Positions 9,873 through 19,313 of a stretch of 64,000 nt of DNA are shown here, piece after piece. Position 1 is the first letter of the stretch. Every line of letters begins with the position of its first letter. This DNA comes from Phocaeicola vulgatus ATCC 8482. Lineage in GTDB: Bacteria > Bacteroidota > Bacteroidia > Bacteroidales > Bacteroidaceae. The notes under the pieces were generated by a model that saw only the letters and a list, made by a program, of their open reading frames with translations, made no database searches and had not been told where the DNA came from. The stretch covers positions 3,472,001 to 3,536,000 of the forward strand of contig NC_009614.1 in assembly GCF_000012825.1 (NCBI RefSeq). The letters run 5' to 3'. Position numbers and translations under genes: made by a program.

Positions 9873-12629
9873 ATGAATTACAGAAAATTCTTAATAGCCG
9901 CTTTGTTAGTTATGTCTTTCGCCGTGCAGGCGAAAGACATAACTGTTACCCGCCTGACGTGTGAGATGCGCGACGGAAGAGTGACCACCTCTGATACCCC
10001 TCGTTTGGGATGGCAGATGAGTTCGCCGGAAAATGGCACGCGGCAGACCGCTTATGAGATAGAGATTCGGGATGTATGGGCAGGAAAAGTAGTCTGGAAC
10101 AGCGGCAAAGTAAAATCCGCTCAAAGCCAGTTGGTTTCCTGTGCGGATGCGGTCTTGGAGAAGGACAGGCATTATACTTGGCGTGTCCGTGTCTGGGATG
10201 AGGCTGATACGCCTTCGGCATGGAGTGCCCCCTCTGATTTCAGTATCCTGACTTCCGAAGCGGCTTTCGCCGGCAGTGAATGGATTGGGGCTATTACCCG
10301 TAAGGATGCCCGCATACCCGAAGGTCGGAAATATCATGGCAGTGAACTGAAAAAGCCTGAGGCAAAGGCCGCCTGGGCTGCTGTGGATACTTTGGCAAAG
10401 AAAAGTATTTATCTGCGCCGTGAGTTCTATGTGGCAAAGAAAGTGAAAGACGCCACGGCGTATGTATGTGGCTTGGGCTTTTATGAATTTTCGCTGAATG
10501 GAGAAAAAGTGGGAGACAGCGAATTTGCCCCTCTTTGGAGCGACTATGACAAAAGTGTCTATTATAATACTTATGATGTCACCTCGCAAGTGAAGAAAGG
10601 CGGTAACGCTATCGGAGTCCTGTTGGGAAATGGATTTTACAATGTGCAAGGCGGCCGCTATCGTAAACTGCAAATCAGTTTCGGCGCTCCCACGCTTCGT
10701 TTCCGGATGGTGGTGAATTATGAAGACGGAACCTGTGAAACGATTGTTTCCGGAAAGGACTGGAAGTACGATTTCAGTCCCGTACTGTTCAATTGCATCT
10801 ATGGCGGAGAAGATTATGACGCCCGCCGTGAGCAGAAAGGCTGGAACATGTTCGGTTTTAAAGAGCAGGATTGGCGTCCTGTCGTGATTCAGGAAGCCCC
10901 CAAAGGGGTGCTTCGTCCGCAGATAGCGCAACCGGTGAAGATCATGGAGCGTTATGATATCCGGAAAGTGACCAAGCTCACCGCTGAACAGATAACAGCC
11001 GCCTGCAAGTCAACCAAACGGACGGTGGACCCCTCTGCCTTTGTGCTGGATATGGGACAGAACCTGGCCGGTTTCCCCGAAATTACCGTCCGTGGAAAGA
11101 AAGGGCAGAAAATAACTTTGCTTGTATCCGAATCCCTGACGGACGAAGGAGCTTGCAATCAGCGTCAGACCGGCAGACAACATTATTATGAATATACCCT
11201 GAAAGGGGAAGGAGTGGAAACTTGGCACCCTCGTTTTTCTTACTATGGCTTCCGGTATATTCAGGTGGAAGGCGCTGTGCTGAAAGGGCAGAAGAATCCC
11301 TTCCGTCTTCCGGTGATCCAGAAGATACAGTCGTGCTTTGTTTATAACTCGGCTCCTAAAATATCCACCTTCGAATGCTCCAACCGCATATTCAATGATG
11401 CCCACCGGCTGATAGAGAAAGCGGTGCGAAGCAATATGCAGTCCGTGTTTACGGATTGTCCGCACCGGGAGAAACTGGGCTGGCTGGAACAGGATCATTT
11501 ATGCGGTCCCGGTTTACTGTACAATTATGATTTGACGGGCTTTGTTCCTCAGACTCTTCAGAACATAGCCGATGCACAGCATGCCAATGGCGCGGTTCCT
11601 ACCACTGCTCCGGAATATGTGGTGTTCGAGGGCCCCGGTATGGATGCTTTTGCCGAATCTCCCGAATGGGGATGTACCTTTGTGGTATTACCCTTCATGT
11701 ATTATGAGACGTATGGGGATGATTCATTGATCAGAAAATATTATAACGGAATGCGTCGTTACATTGATTACCTCACTACCCGTGCCGATAATGGAATTGT
11801 TTCTTTCGGATTGGGTGACTGGTATGATTATGGAGATTTCCGGGCCGGTTTCTCGCGTAATACGCCTGTTCCTCTGGTGGCTACCGCCCATTATTATATG
11901 GTTGTACGCTATCTGGCGGAAGCTGCGCGTATGCTGGACAACCGGTATGATGTGGCCTGTTACACCCGTTTGAGCGAGGAAATCAAGGAGGCATTCCATC
12001 GGGAGTTTTATCACAAGGACACTCGTCAGTATGGTACGGGAAGCCAGTGCAGCAATGCCTTGCCTTTGTTCCTGGGAATGGTTCCCGCCGATGACAGACA
12101 GGCGGTGCTTGATAATCTGGTAGCGGATATAAAACGCCACGGCAACCGGCTGACCACCGGTGATGTGGGTAACCGTTATCTGTTCCAGACTTTGGCGCGT
12201 AACGGGTTGAATGAACTGATGTACACCATGCACAACCATGAAGAAGCACCCGGCTATGGTTTCCAGCTGAAATTCGGAGCTACCACGCTGACCGAGCAAT
12301 GGGACCCGCGGCAAGGTTCTTCGTGGAATCATTTTATGATGGGGCAGATTGATGAATGGTTCTTCAACTCGTTGGCGGGTATCCGCACCGTTGAGGGAAA
12401 ACCGGGAATGAAGGAAATAGAAATACGTCCCCGTCCGGTAGGCGATTTGACATATGTCCGTGCCTCTACCCAAACCTTGTACGGAAAAGTAGCGGTAGAC
12501 TGGACCCGCGAGGATGGAGTCTTTACATTGAAAGTAACGATACCTGTAGGGTGTACGGCACGCGTATTCCTTCCCGATGAGAAAGAGCCGAAGATAGTGG
12601 AAAGCGGAACTTATTCTTTTAAGAAATAA
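9873..12629 (+). CDS. Alpha-L-rhamnosidase, GH78 family
   Basis: 918 residues with a signal peptide (about 1-20, ending VQA). Fibronectin-like and carbohydrate-binding N-terminal domains (about 21-480) precede an alpha/alpha-barrel with the GH78 hallmark DCPHREKLGWLEQ (compare DCPQRDERLGW in the family) and a later GATTLTEQWD segment that carries acidic catalytic-site residues, then a C-terminal beta domain. The enzyme removes terminal L-rhamnose, here most likely from RG-II, given its position second in the cassette (51 bases after the first gene). Its start region contains a perfect 16-bp hairpin, listed separately. Confidence 0.88.
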   Translation: MNYRKFLIAALLVMSFAVQAKDITVTRLTCEMRDGRVTTSDTPRLGWQMSSPENGTRQTAYEIEIRDVWAGKVVWNSGKVKSAQSQLVSCADAVLEKDRHYTWRVRVWDEADTPSAWSAPSDFSILTSEAAFAGSEWIGAITRKDARIPEGRKYHGSELKKPEAKAAWAAVDTLAKKSIYLRREFYVAKKVKDATAYVCGLGFYEFSLNGEKVGDSEFAPLWSDYDKSVYYNTYDVTSQVKKGGNAIGVLLGNGFYNVQGGRYRKLQISFGAPTLRFRMVVNYEDGTCETIVSGKDWKYDFSPVLFNCIYGGEDYDARREQKGWNMFGFKEQDWRPVVIQEAPKGVLRPQIAQPVKIMERYDIRKVTKLTAEQITAACKSTKRTVDPSAFVLDMGQNLAGFPEITVRGKKGQKITLLVSESLTDEGACNQRQTGRQHYYEYTLKGEGVETWHPRFSYYGFRYIQVEGAVLKGQKNPFRLPVIQKIQSCFVYNSAPKISTFECSNRIFNDAHRLIEKAVRSNMQSVFTDCPHREKLGWLEQDHLCGPGLLYNYDLTGFVPQTLQNIADAQHANGAVPTTAPEYVVFEGPGMDAFAESPEWGCTFVVLPFMYYETYGDDSLIRKYYNGMRRYIDYLTTRADNGIVSFGLGDWYDYGDFRAGFSRNTPVPLVATAHYYMVVRYLAEAARMLDNRYDVACYTRLSEEIKEAFHREFYHKDTRQYGTGSQCSNALPLFLGMVPADDRQAVLDNLVADIKRHGNRLTTGDVGNRYLFQTLARNGLNELMYTMHNHEEAPGYGFQLKFGATTLTEQWDPRQGSSWNHFMMGQIDEWFFNSLAGIRTVEGKPGMKEIEIRPRPVGDLTYVRASTQTLYGKVAVDWTREDGVFTLKVTIPVGCTARVFLPDEKEPKIVESGTYSFKK
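9908..9944 (+). other. Perfect 16-bp stem-loop inside the GH78 signal-peptide coding region
   Basis: The arm AGTTATGTCTTTCGCC (9908-9923) is the exact reverse complement of GGCGAAAGACATAACT (9929-9944), separated by GTGCA. It begins 35 bases after the A of the start codon and encodes the end of the signal peptide. There is no T-run after it, so it is not a plain terminator. In mRNA it would be very stable and could slow ribosomes, be cut by an RNase, or set the enzyme ratio in the operon. Confidence 0.85.
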
Positions 12630-12686
12630 ACGCGGTTTTCATAGGAAAAGCCCCCTGAGGGTATTTGGTAAAACTAAAATCAAATA

Positions 12687-14027
12687 ATGAACGATATGAA
12701 TAAACGTACCTTTTTAAGTCTGTTACTATGTGTTTGCTGTCTGTCTTTTCTGCATGCGGAGCGTGTGGATATGCAGCAGGCAGGTGCCGATGTGCAAGGC
12801 AGGAAGCTGAACACAGCATTGATTAATTCCACCATCGACCGCCTGAACGCCCATGGTGGAGGAACCCTCTTTTTTCCCGCAGGAACTTATCTCACCGGTT
12901 CCATCCACATGAAAAGTAACATCACTCTGGAACTGGAAGCAGGAGCCACCTTGAAATTCTCGGAGAACTTTGACGATTTCCTCCCTTATGTGGAAGTGCG
13001 TCATGAGGGAATCATGATGAAAAGTTTCCAACCGCTGATTTATGCCGTGGATGCAGAGAACATCACCATCAAGGGTGAAGGGACACTGGACGGACAGGGC
13101 AAAGCATGGTGGACGGAATTTTTCCGCGTCCTTGTAGATCTCCGGGACAACGGCAAGAGAAACATCAACAAGTACCAGCCCATGTTCGAGAAGGAAAACG
13201 ACCTGAAAGCCCTTTACGCCGAAACCAACGAAGACTGGCACGGCACATTGGACCGTCGTTTCTTCCGTCCCCCTTTCATACATCCCATCCGTTGCAAGAA
13301 TGTACGGGTAGAGGGCGTGAAGATTATCAACTCTCCCTTTTGGACCGTAAATCCTGAGTTTTGCGATAATGTGACCATTAAGGGCATTACCATCCACAAT
13401 GTGCCTTCCCCCAATACGGACGGCATCAACCCTGAGTCTTGTAAGAACGTACACATCAGCGACTGCCACATTTCGGTAGGCGACGACTGCATCACCATCA
13501 AATCCGGACGTGACCTGCAAGCACGTAAACTGGGCGTTCCTTGCGAGAATATCACGATTACCAATTGCACCATGTTGAGCGGACACGGTGGTGTAGTTAT
13601 CGGCAGCGAGATGAGTGGGGGAGTGAAGAAAGTGACCATCAGCAATTGTGTCTTTGACGGAACCGACCGGGGGATTCGTCTGAAATCCACCCGTGGTCGC
13701 GGAGGCATTGTAGAAGATATCCGTGTAAGCAATATTGTGATGAGTAACATCAAGAAAGAGGCTATCGTCCTCAATCTGAAATATAGCAAGATGCCTGCCG
13801 AACCGAAGAGTGACCGTACTCCGGAATTTCGTAATATCTATGTGTCGGGTGTGACGGTCCGTGATGTGAATACCCCCATTATGGTGGTAGGCCTTCCCGA
13901 AGCGCCTATTACCGGTATTGTGATGCGTGATGTGTATATTCAGAATGCCAAGCAACGCTGTGTTTTTGAAGACTGCAAGGACTTGGTGCTGGATGATGTG
14001 TATGTGGATGGTAAAGAAATAAAATAG
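12687..14027 (+). CDS. Polygalacturonase, GH28 family
   Basis: 446 residues from the ATG at 12687; an internal ATG at 12696 is equally possible. It has a signal peptide and a right-handed parallel beta-helix with the GH28 active-site signatures NTDG (NTDGINPESC), GDDC (VGDDCITIKSG), the GHGG motif and an RIRLKST-like strand (RGIRLKST). GH28 enzymes hydrolyse alpha-1,4-galacturonic acid linkages; here it would trim the homogalacturonan backbone of RG-II once side chains are gone. It corresponds by order to BT1018. The stop is 8 bases before the next start, so translation is probably coupled. Confidence 0.9.
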   Translation: MNDMNKRTFLSLLLCVCCLSFLHAERVDMQQAGADVQGRKLNTALINSTIDRLNAHGGGTLFFPAGTYLTGSIHMKSNITLELEAGATLKFSENFDDFLPYVEVRHEGIMMKSFQPLIYAVDAENITIKGEGTLDGQGKAWWTEFFRVLVDLRDNGKRNINKYQPMFEKENDLKALYAETNEDWHGTLDRRFFRPPFIHPIRCKNVRVEGVKIINSPFWTVNPEFCDNVTIKGITIHNVPSPNTDGINPESCKNVHISDCHISVGDDCITIKSGRDLQARKLGVPCENITITNCTMLSGHGGVVIGSEMSGGVKKVTISNCVFDGTDRGIRLKSTRGRGGIVEDIRVSNIVMSNIKKEAIVLNLKYSKMPAEPKSDRTPEFRNIYVSGVTVRDVNTPIMVVGLPEAPITGIVMRDVYIQNAKQRCVFEDCKDLVLDDVYVDGKEIK

Positions 14028-14035
14028 ACTTCCCG

Positions 14036-15376
14036 ATGAAGAAACAACTATTATGGTGCATGGCGGCACTCTCTTTTTCCGCTGCATCTGCACAAACTTA
14101 TGAAACCCGGTTCGCACGTCCGTTATCCGATGTGTTGAATGACGTTGCCGCCCGTTTCCAGGTCCGCTTGAAATATGACGTGGATACGGTGGGGCGTGTG
14201 CTTCCGTATGCCGATTTCCGTATCCGGCCTTATTCATTGGAGGAAACGCTGACCAATGTGCTTTCCCCCTTCGATTATAAATTCGTAAAGCAAAGTGACA
14301 AGGTATATAAGTTGAAACCTTACGAATACGCCCGCCGCACGGATGCCGACGGAGAAAAAATGCTGGCATACCTTAGTGGTTTATATAGTGATAAAAGTCA
14401 ATGGGAACAGCGCAGGGAGATTCTCCGCAAAGAGGTGCGCCAACGTCTGGGACTGGATGATATGCTGGGGAAAACAGTGAAGGATGCAAAGCCTGTTCTT
14501 TCCAAAATACGCAAATTTGATGGCTATACCGTGCAGAACTTTGCATTGGAAACCTTGCCGGGGCTTTATGTCTGCGGTTCAGTCTATGCCCCCCGCACCA
14601 AAGGCAAACATGCACTGATTATCTGCCCCAATGGTCATTTTGGACAGGGACGCTACCGCAAAGACCAGCAGCAGCGCATGGCGACTCTGGCACGTATGGG
14701 GGCTGTCTGTGTGGATTATGACCTGTATGGTTGGGGTGAATCCGCCTTGCAGGTAGGAGGAAAGGCGCACCATACTGCCGATGCGCACACCATTCAGGCT
14801 ATGAACGGAATATGGATACTGGACTATATGCTGGCAAACCGTAAAGATATAGATCCTGCATGCATCGGCGTGAACGGTGGTTCCGGCGGAGGAACGCAGA
14901 CGGTGTTGCTTACCGTCCTGGACGACCGTTTTACAGCTGCCGCCCCTGTGGTCAGTCTGGCCTCTCATTTTGATGGCGGTTGCCCGTGTGAAAGTGGCAA
15001 GCCCATCCAGTTGGCAGGTGGAGGAACTTGCAATGCGGAGCTGGCCGCCCTGTTTGCCCCGCGTCCCATGCTGGTGGTTTCCGACGGAGGAGACTGGACA
15101 GCCACGGTTCCCCGTTTGGAATATCCTTACTTGCAACGCATCTACGGTTTTTACGGTGCGACGGACAAGGTGAGCAATGTACATTTGCCGCAAGAACGCC
15201 ATGATTTCGGTCCGAACAAGCGCAATGCGGTTTATGATTTCTTTATAGACGTGTTCGGCCTTGACCGGAACATGCTGGATGAAAGTAAAGTAACCATTGA
15301 ACCGGAAGACGCATTGAAGAGCTTTGGTGAGAAAGGTGAGAAACTGCCTGCCGGAGCCTTGAGATATAAAGAATGA
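14036..15376 (+). CDS. Pectin methylesterase-like alpha/beta hydrolase (CE19 type)
   Basis: 446 residues with a signal peptide (1-20). Residues about 22-95 form an STN/DUF4974-like small domain, unusual for an esterase. The alpha/beta-hydrolase domain (about 110-430) has the nucleophile elbow GGSGGG with Ser283, an Asp in VVSDGGDW (350-354) and a catalytic-type His389 in ERHDFGP. Synteny and architecture match BT1017, reported as the family-defining RG-II pectin methylesterase (CE19). It would remove methyl esters from galacturonic acid so that GH28 can act. It is last in the cassette and followed by a terminator. It could also be annotated as an acetylxylan-esterase-like protein; synteny argues for CE19. 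Confidence 0.8.
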   Translation: MKKQLLWCMAALSFSAASAQTYETRFARPLSDVLNDVAARFQVRLKYDVDTVGRVLPYADFRIRPYSLEETLTNVLSPFDYKFVKQSDKVYKLKPYEYARRTDADGEKMLAYLSGLYSDKSQWEQRREILRKEVRQRLGLDDMLGKTVKDAKPVLSKIRKFDGYTVQNFALETLPGLYVCGSVYAPRTKGKHALIICPNGHFGQGRYRKDQQQRMATLARMGAVCVDYDLYGWGESALQVGGKAHHTADAHTIQAMNGIWILDYMLANRKDIDPACIGVNGGSGGGTQTVLLTVLDDRFTAAAPVVSLASHFDGGCPCESGKPIQLAGGGTCNAELAALFAPRPMLVVSDGGDWTATVPRLEYPYLQRIYGFYGATDKVSNVHLPQERHDFGPNKRNAVYDFFIDVFGLDRNMLDESKVTIEPEDALKSFGEKGEKLPAGALRYKE

Positions 15377-15417
15377 TTTTGTCGTTTATTTATTAGGTTA
15401 AGAGTTAGTATAGAATC

Positions 15418-15463
15418 TCCCTCTTGCATAGCCTGTGAAGGTGAGCAAGGGGGAACTTTTTTT
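15418..15463 (+). terminator. Intrinsic terminator of the RG-II cassette
   Basis: TCCCTCTTGC (15418-15427) pairs with GCAAGGGGGA (15445-15454), with one G-U pair, and is followed by ACTTTTTTT. It lies 42 bases after the CE19-type gene. Confidence 0.8.
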
Positions 15464-15557
15464 AGATATGGGGGATTAATACTTTTTGTCGGGTATATCA
15501 GGTCTTGTCATGCAGACTGTTAAGTCTTTTTGTGCGGACTGTTACTATAGTCTTCGG

Positions 15558-15623
15558 CAGTGGACCGTACGGTCTGCTACAGTGGACTGTACGGTCTGCC
15601 GCAGTGAAACATACGGACTGCTG
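15558..15623 (+). repeat. Three imperfect 22-bp tandem repeats with internal dyads
   Basis: Units run 15558-15579, 15580-15601 and 15602-15623, each starting CAGTG and keeping a TACGG(T/A)CTGC core. The first two differ at three positions and contain near-palindromes (GGACCGTACGGTC). A weaker related stretch, GCGGACTGTTACTATAGTCTTCGG, precedes them. A 65-codon frame runs across the block but its protein has no recognisable features. The rest of the 15464-15838 gap shows nothing I can name. The block could be a protein-binding array for the neighbouring kinase or cassette, or a simple repeat. Confidence 0.7.
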
Positions 15624-15838
15624 TCGCAGTCTGTAAAAGGTGACCGTAAGAAATGCTTTAATGGTACTGAAAAAAAGACTTAATGGAGCTGAAGTGATGA
15701 ATTAACTTCGCATTTACGTTATAATCAGCTTTAGTTTCCCATCCTTGTGGCGCTTTCGGTCGTTTTCTTGTTTATAGTTGCGGAGTCAGATCGGTCTCTA
15801 CGTCGGATTTCGGCTGAGTATAATGGAAAAAACGGAGA

Positions 15839-18800
15839 TTATAACAAGATAATGCGTTTCTGTAATATGGCAGCAATCTGTTGTCTCAGTTGCGGGGCGC
15901 TGATGGGCTTGGCCATATAGCCGTCGAAGCCGTTTTCCATGGCCCGTTGTTCATCACTGGCATAGGCGAAAGCGGTAACAGCAATGATAGGCACATCCAA
16001 GGATAGTTTTCGTATTTCCCGGGTGGCCTCATAGCCATCCATCACCGGCATATTGATATCCATCAGAATTATCTGAGGGGTATGGAGCTTATACAAATTG
16101 ACCGCCTCTTTTCCATCCCAGGCATGTACCAGGTTATATTCTCGTTTCAAGATAGATTGGAATAGCCGGTAATTGCTCTCATTGTCTTCGGCGATCAGAA
16201 TGGTCAGCTTGTCTTTTTGCACGGAAATGAGTTGATGCTCTTCCTCTCTCTTGTTCTCTGCAGCGGCAGGCTGGTAGGGAATGGTGAACCAGAAAGTGGA
16301 TCCTTTTCCTTCCTCAGACTCAACACCGATGCGTCCTCCCATGTGCTCTACAATTGTCTGGCAAATGGATAGCCCCAGTCCTGTACCCTGTACAAAAGAG
16401 TTCAGTTTGACGAAACGTCCGAATATGGAGTTCACTTTGTCGGCTGGAATGCCGCAACCGGTATCTTTAACATAGAAATAAAGTTCTTTGTCGCATAGTT
16501 TGTAGCCGAAGGTGATGCTTCCTTGTGAGGTAAATTTGCTGGCGTTGTTCAGTAAATTGTTCAGTACCTGCATCAGACGGTTCTTTTCCGTTCTTATGAG
16601 GCAGGAGGGAAGTCCTTTCTGTACAATCAGTTGAATGCCGTTGCTCTCTGTCCGATAACGGGTGACACTTTCTATCTCGGAAATAATATCATTCAGTTCT
16701 ATGTTGCAATAGCTGAACTCTAATGTACCGGCCTCTATTTTCGATAAGTCCAGTATGTCGCTGATTAATTGCAGCAGCAACGTGTTGTTACTTTCAATGA
16801 TATTGATATATTCCTGCTTTTCCTGTTCCTCTTCTGCAGCAGCAAGGATGTTTGAGAAACCGATGATAGCATTTAGCGGAGTGCGTATTTCGTGGCTCAT
16901 ATTGGCAAGAAAAGCGGACTTCAGCCGGTTGGATTCTTCCGCGCGGTCCTTGGCTGAAAGCAGTTCGTCTTCCATTTTCTTCCGTTCAGTTATGACTAGG
17001 GAAGATCCTACCAAAGTGAGCGGCATTCCGTTTTCGTCTTTGCTTTCCACTGCTGCCTGCGCCTCTATCCAGTCTATTTTCCATTGTGTTCCGTCATTGG
17101 CCAGCACGCGGTATTCCTCTTTTACTTTCTCTATTTTCCCGTCTGCCAGGTCACGGTAGGCCTGTATCACGCGCGGGCGGTCTTCTTTAATGATTTTAGC
17201 GAAGTATTGCTCGTCCGAAACGCTCAACTGATCTTCGCTGATGCTTCCCGGCATGGCCGCCATGACAATGGGGCGGTTGAGGTCGCATAAAATGGTATGG
17301 TCTTTCAAATTCCATTTCCAAGGTACGATGTTGGCTACTTCCAGTGCCATGGAAAGTTTATGGTTCGTGGCGCTCAGCATTTGCTGCGCATTGTGCAGTT
17401 CGGTGCTGTCCATGCAGAACACATCCACTGTGTCCGGTTCGGTAGAGCAATTCAGGACAACATCATAGAAGATGTTGACGGTCTTAAAATAATATGGGAA
17501 GGTGATCGATTTCTTTTCTTTTAAGGTGAGTTCCATGAAATGGGTGAACTCCGGCAAGGACTCCGGGAAAATTTCAGAGGCTCTTTTCCCTATCACCTCG
17601 GATTTGGGCAAGAAACATCGTTCGAAATAGCGGTTGACATCCATATAAATGCTGTCTGCGATATTCCCTTCTTTGTCCCATATTACCTGTTCTTTCATGT
17701 AAAGGATAGGCATATTGTCTATCAGATTGGTATATTGTGTGTTCGTGTCTATTTCATTTTGCTGGGCGCGTCTCAGCGCTTTCAGCATTTGGATGCGTTT
17801 TTGCTGTGCCACGGCCATCAGTATAAAAGCAATGAGTACACTTAGGATGATCCATTTATATTTGTTCAGAAAGTTGGCCGGTTTGTCATAGAAAACGGTG
17901 TCACCAGGGCATAGGTCGGGATCGAGTCCTTTATTTACCAGTCTTGTGTAGTTGAATGCGGGGTGTGCTTCGTTGGGTTCATAAAAAGGTATGTCGCTGG
18001 CTTTCTTCCCATGTAGTATCTCGTCTATCGTTTTCAGTAATTGCCTGGTAAAGATTTGGTCATTATACATGTATCCTCCTACCATGCCGCCGTCATCCAT
18101 ACCTGCATAGCGGATGGTGAACAAAGGGGCGGAGATGCTGGCGATACTTCTGTAGGCATTAATCAGAAAATTGCTTGAAGTGAACGATTCGGTGAACCAG
18201 GTGGATACCAGAATGCCTGTGGTCTTGTCTGTTTTACGCACGGCGTTATATAGCTGATGCAGACTGTTGGTACGCGAGGAGATGTATTCGTAATCCATTT
18301 GCGGGTATTTGTCTTTAATCAGCTCTCGCAGTTGCTTGTCATATTCCGGATTGGGGTAGATGCCGTCTCCCAGGAAAATCAGTTTCTTCATACCGGGAAT
18401 CATCCTGCACATCAGTTGCACGTTTTCTTCCAGATAGATGGGGGTGTGCATGTAGGTGAAATTGAACTCTTCTGCCAATTCGCTCATGTGTGTCTTTTCT
18501 TCGGGGGTGACTGTATCTCTCTGTCTGTAGAATTTCTCATGGTATACATAGGGGTCGGCTCCGCATACAATGGCAGGTACTTTACCCCATAAAGATTGAA
18601 TCTCTTCTCTGAAAATCAGGCTCATGCTCCCAATGAATACCAGCAGGCGGGGAGGGGTGGAGCCGTATTTCGAAGAAAGAATTTCTGAGAATCTCTCGAT
18701 TTTAGTGGAGTCGCCTACCATAAAAAGATTCAGATGCTCTATGTAAGCGTCCATGTTCTCTATTCCGGCTATTTTGTGAACGATGGGGGTGGTGATGCTG

Positions 18801-18976
18801 TTGCTCCAGGGGGAGGATTCGTTGTAGCTGTTCAGAATCAGAATATAGTTCCCCTCCTCGGTGTTTTCCTGTACATGGGAGGCTTTGCCGATGGTTGCAA
18901 AGAAGGTGAATATACAGGTACATATCAGTAACCGTTGTATATGGGCTACACACGTTCTTTTAAGATTTCTGTCCAT
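15839..18976 (-). CDS. Hybrid histidine kinase with ABC-type sensor and receiver domain
   Basis: 1045 residues. An N-terminal signal/TM (about 13-30) is followed by a periplasmic domain resembling ABC sugar-binding proteins (about 42-365), a TM segment (about 374-390), two PAS-like regions (about 412-525 and 540-665), HisKA with phospho-His695 in SHEIRTP, HATPase (about 790-900; DTGCGIP and GTGLGLS boxes) and a receiver with phospho-acceptor Asp973 in LMDINMP. There is no C-terminal AraC domain, so unlike Bacteroides one-piece HTCS regulators it must signal to another protein. It sits beside the RG-II cassette and divergently from an AraC regulator, but neither link is proven. Confidence 0.9.
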   Translation of the reverse strand: MDRNLKRTCVAHIQRLLICTCIFTFFATIGKASHVQENTEEGNYILILNSYNESSPWSNSITTPIVHKIAGIENMDAYIEHLNLFMVGDSTKIERFSEILSSKYGSTPPRLLVFIGSMSLIFREEIQSLWGKVPAIVCGADPYVYHEKFYRQRDTVTPEEKTHMSELAEEFNFTYMHTPIYLEENVQLMCRMIPGMKKLIFLGDGIYPNPEYDKQLRELIKDKYPQMDYEYISSRTNSLHQLYNAVRKTDKTTGILVSTWFTESFTSSNFLINAYRSIASISAPLFTIRYAGMDDGGMVGGYMYNDQIFTRQLLKTIDEILHGKKASDIPFYEPNEAHPAFNYTRLVNKGLDPDLCPGDTVFYDKPANFLNKYKWIILSVLIAFILMAVAQQKRIQMLKALRRAQQNEIDTNTQYTNLIDNMPILYMKEQVIWDKEGNIADSIYMDVNRYFERCFLPKSEVIGKRASEIFPESLPEFTHFMELTLKEKKSITFPYYFKTVNIFYDVVLNCSTEPDTVDVFCMDSTELHNAQQMLSATNHKLSMALEVANIVPWKWNLKDHTILCDLNRPIVMAAMPGSISEDQLSVSDEQYFAKIIKEDRPRVIQAYRDLADGKIEKVKEEYRVLANDGTQWKIDWIEAQAAVESKDENGMPLTLVGSSLVITERKKMEDELLSAKDRAEESNRLKSAFLANMSHEIRTPLNAIIGFSNILAAAEEEQEKQEYINIIESNNTLLLQLISDILDLSKIEAGTLEFSYCNIELNDIISEIESVTRYRTESNGIQLIVQKGLPSCLIRTEKNRLMQVLNNLLNNASKFTSQGSITFGYKLCDKELYFYVKDTGCGIPADKVNSIFGRFVKLNSFVQGTGLGLSICQTIVEHMGGRIGVESEEGKGSTFWFTIPYQPAAAENKREEEHQLISVQKDKLTILIAEDNESNYRLFQSILKREYNLVHAWDGKEAVNLYKLHTPQIILMDINMPVMDGYEATREIRKLSLDVPIIAVTAFAYASDEQRAMENGFDGYMAKPISAPQLRQQIAAILQKRIILL

Positions 18977-19028
18977 TATTGATGTCCTACTCTTCTTTTG
19001 TTATATAGCTATGATGCTTGTGATGCAA

Positions 19029-19036
19029 CAAATGTA
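19029..19036 (-). promoter_or_regulatory. -7 box for the hybrid kinase; gap 18977-19313
   Basis: On the minus strand TACATTTG reads toward the kinase gene, 53 bases before its start. The rest of the divergent gap holds a TATATTTA-like box near 19250 that may serve the AraC gene, and a small dyad CTGCC...GGCAG near 19152-19170. I see no gene in the gap. Confidence 0.55.
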
Positions 19037-19313
19037 CTATTAAATTAATGAGTGGACGAAGAAATGGAAAAGTTTAACAAATATTAAAAGAGACAGGACG
19101 GGATGGAAAGTTTTCGTATAGGCAGATGGGAGATGATTGGATGGGAATTCCTGCCGGCCGATATGGCAGTGGGGCGCGAATGCTGATAAAGGGAGTGGGA
19201 GGGGAAGTCATTCTTTTGTTCTATTTCTTTTTTATATAAAGGAATAGTCTTATATTTATCCCGTCATCTTATTTTTGAAAAAGTAGGGGAACATCACTTA
19301 ATCAGAAGTAGTT

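Noticed and set aside
12726..14369. 547-codon minus-strand frame opposite the GH28 and CE19-like genes
   Set aside because: Same reason: antisense shadow across two real genes and their junction, low-complexity product.
15558..15623. CRISPR-like array
   Set aside because: Units are contiguous without spacers and diverge; no cas gene in the window.
15486..15683. 65-codon frame across the tandem repeats
   Set aside because: The protein only mirrors the 22-bp repeats and has no recognisable feature or spacing to neighbours.
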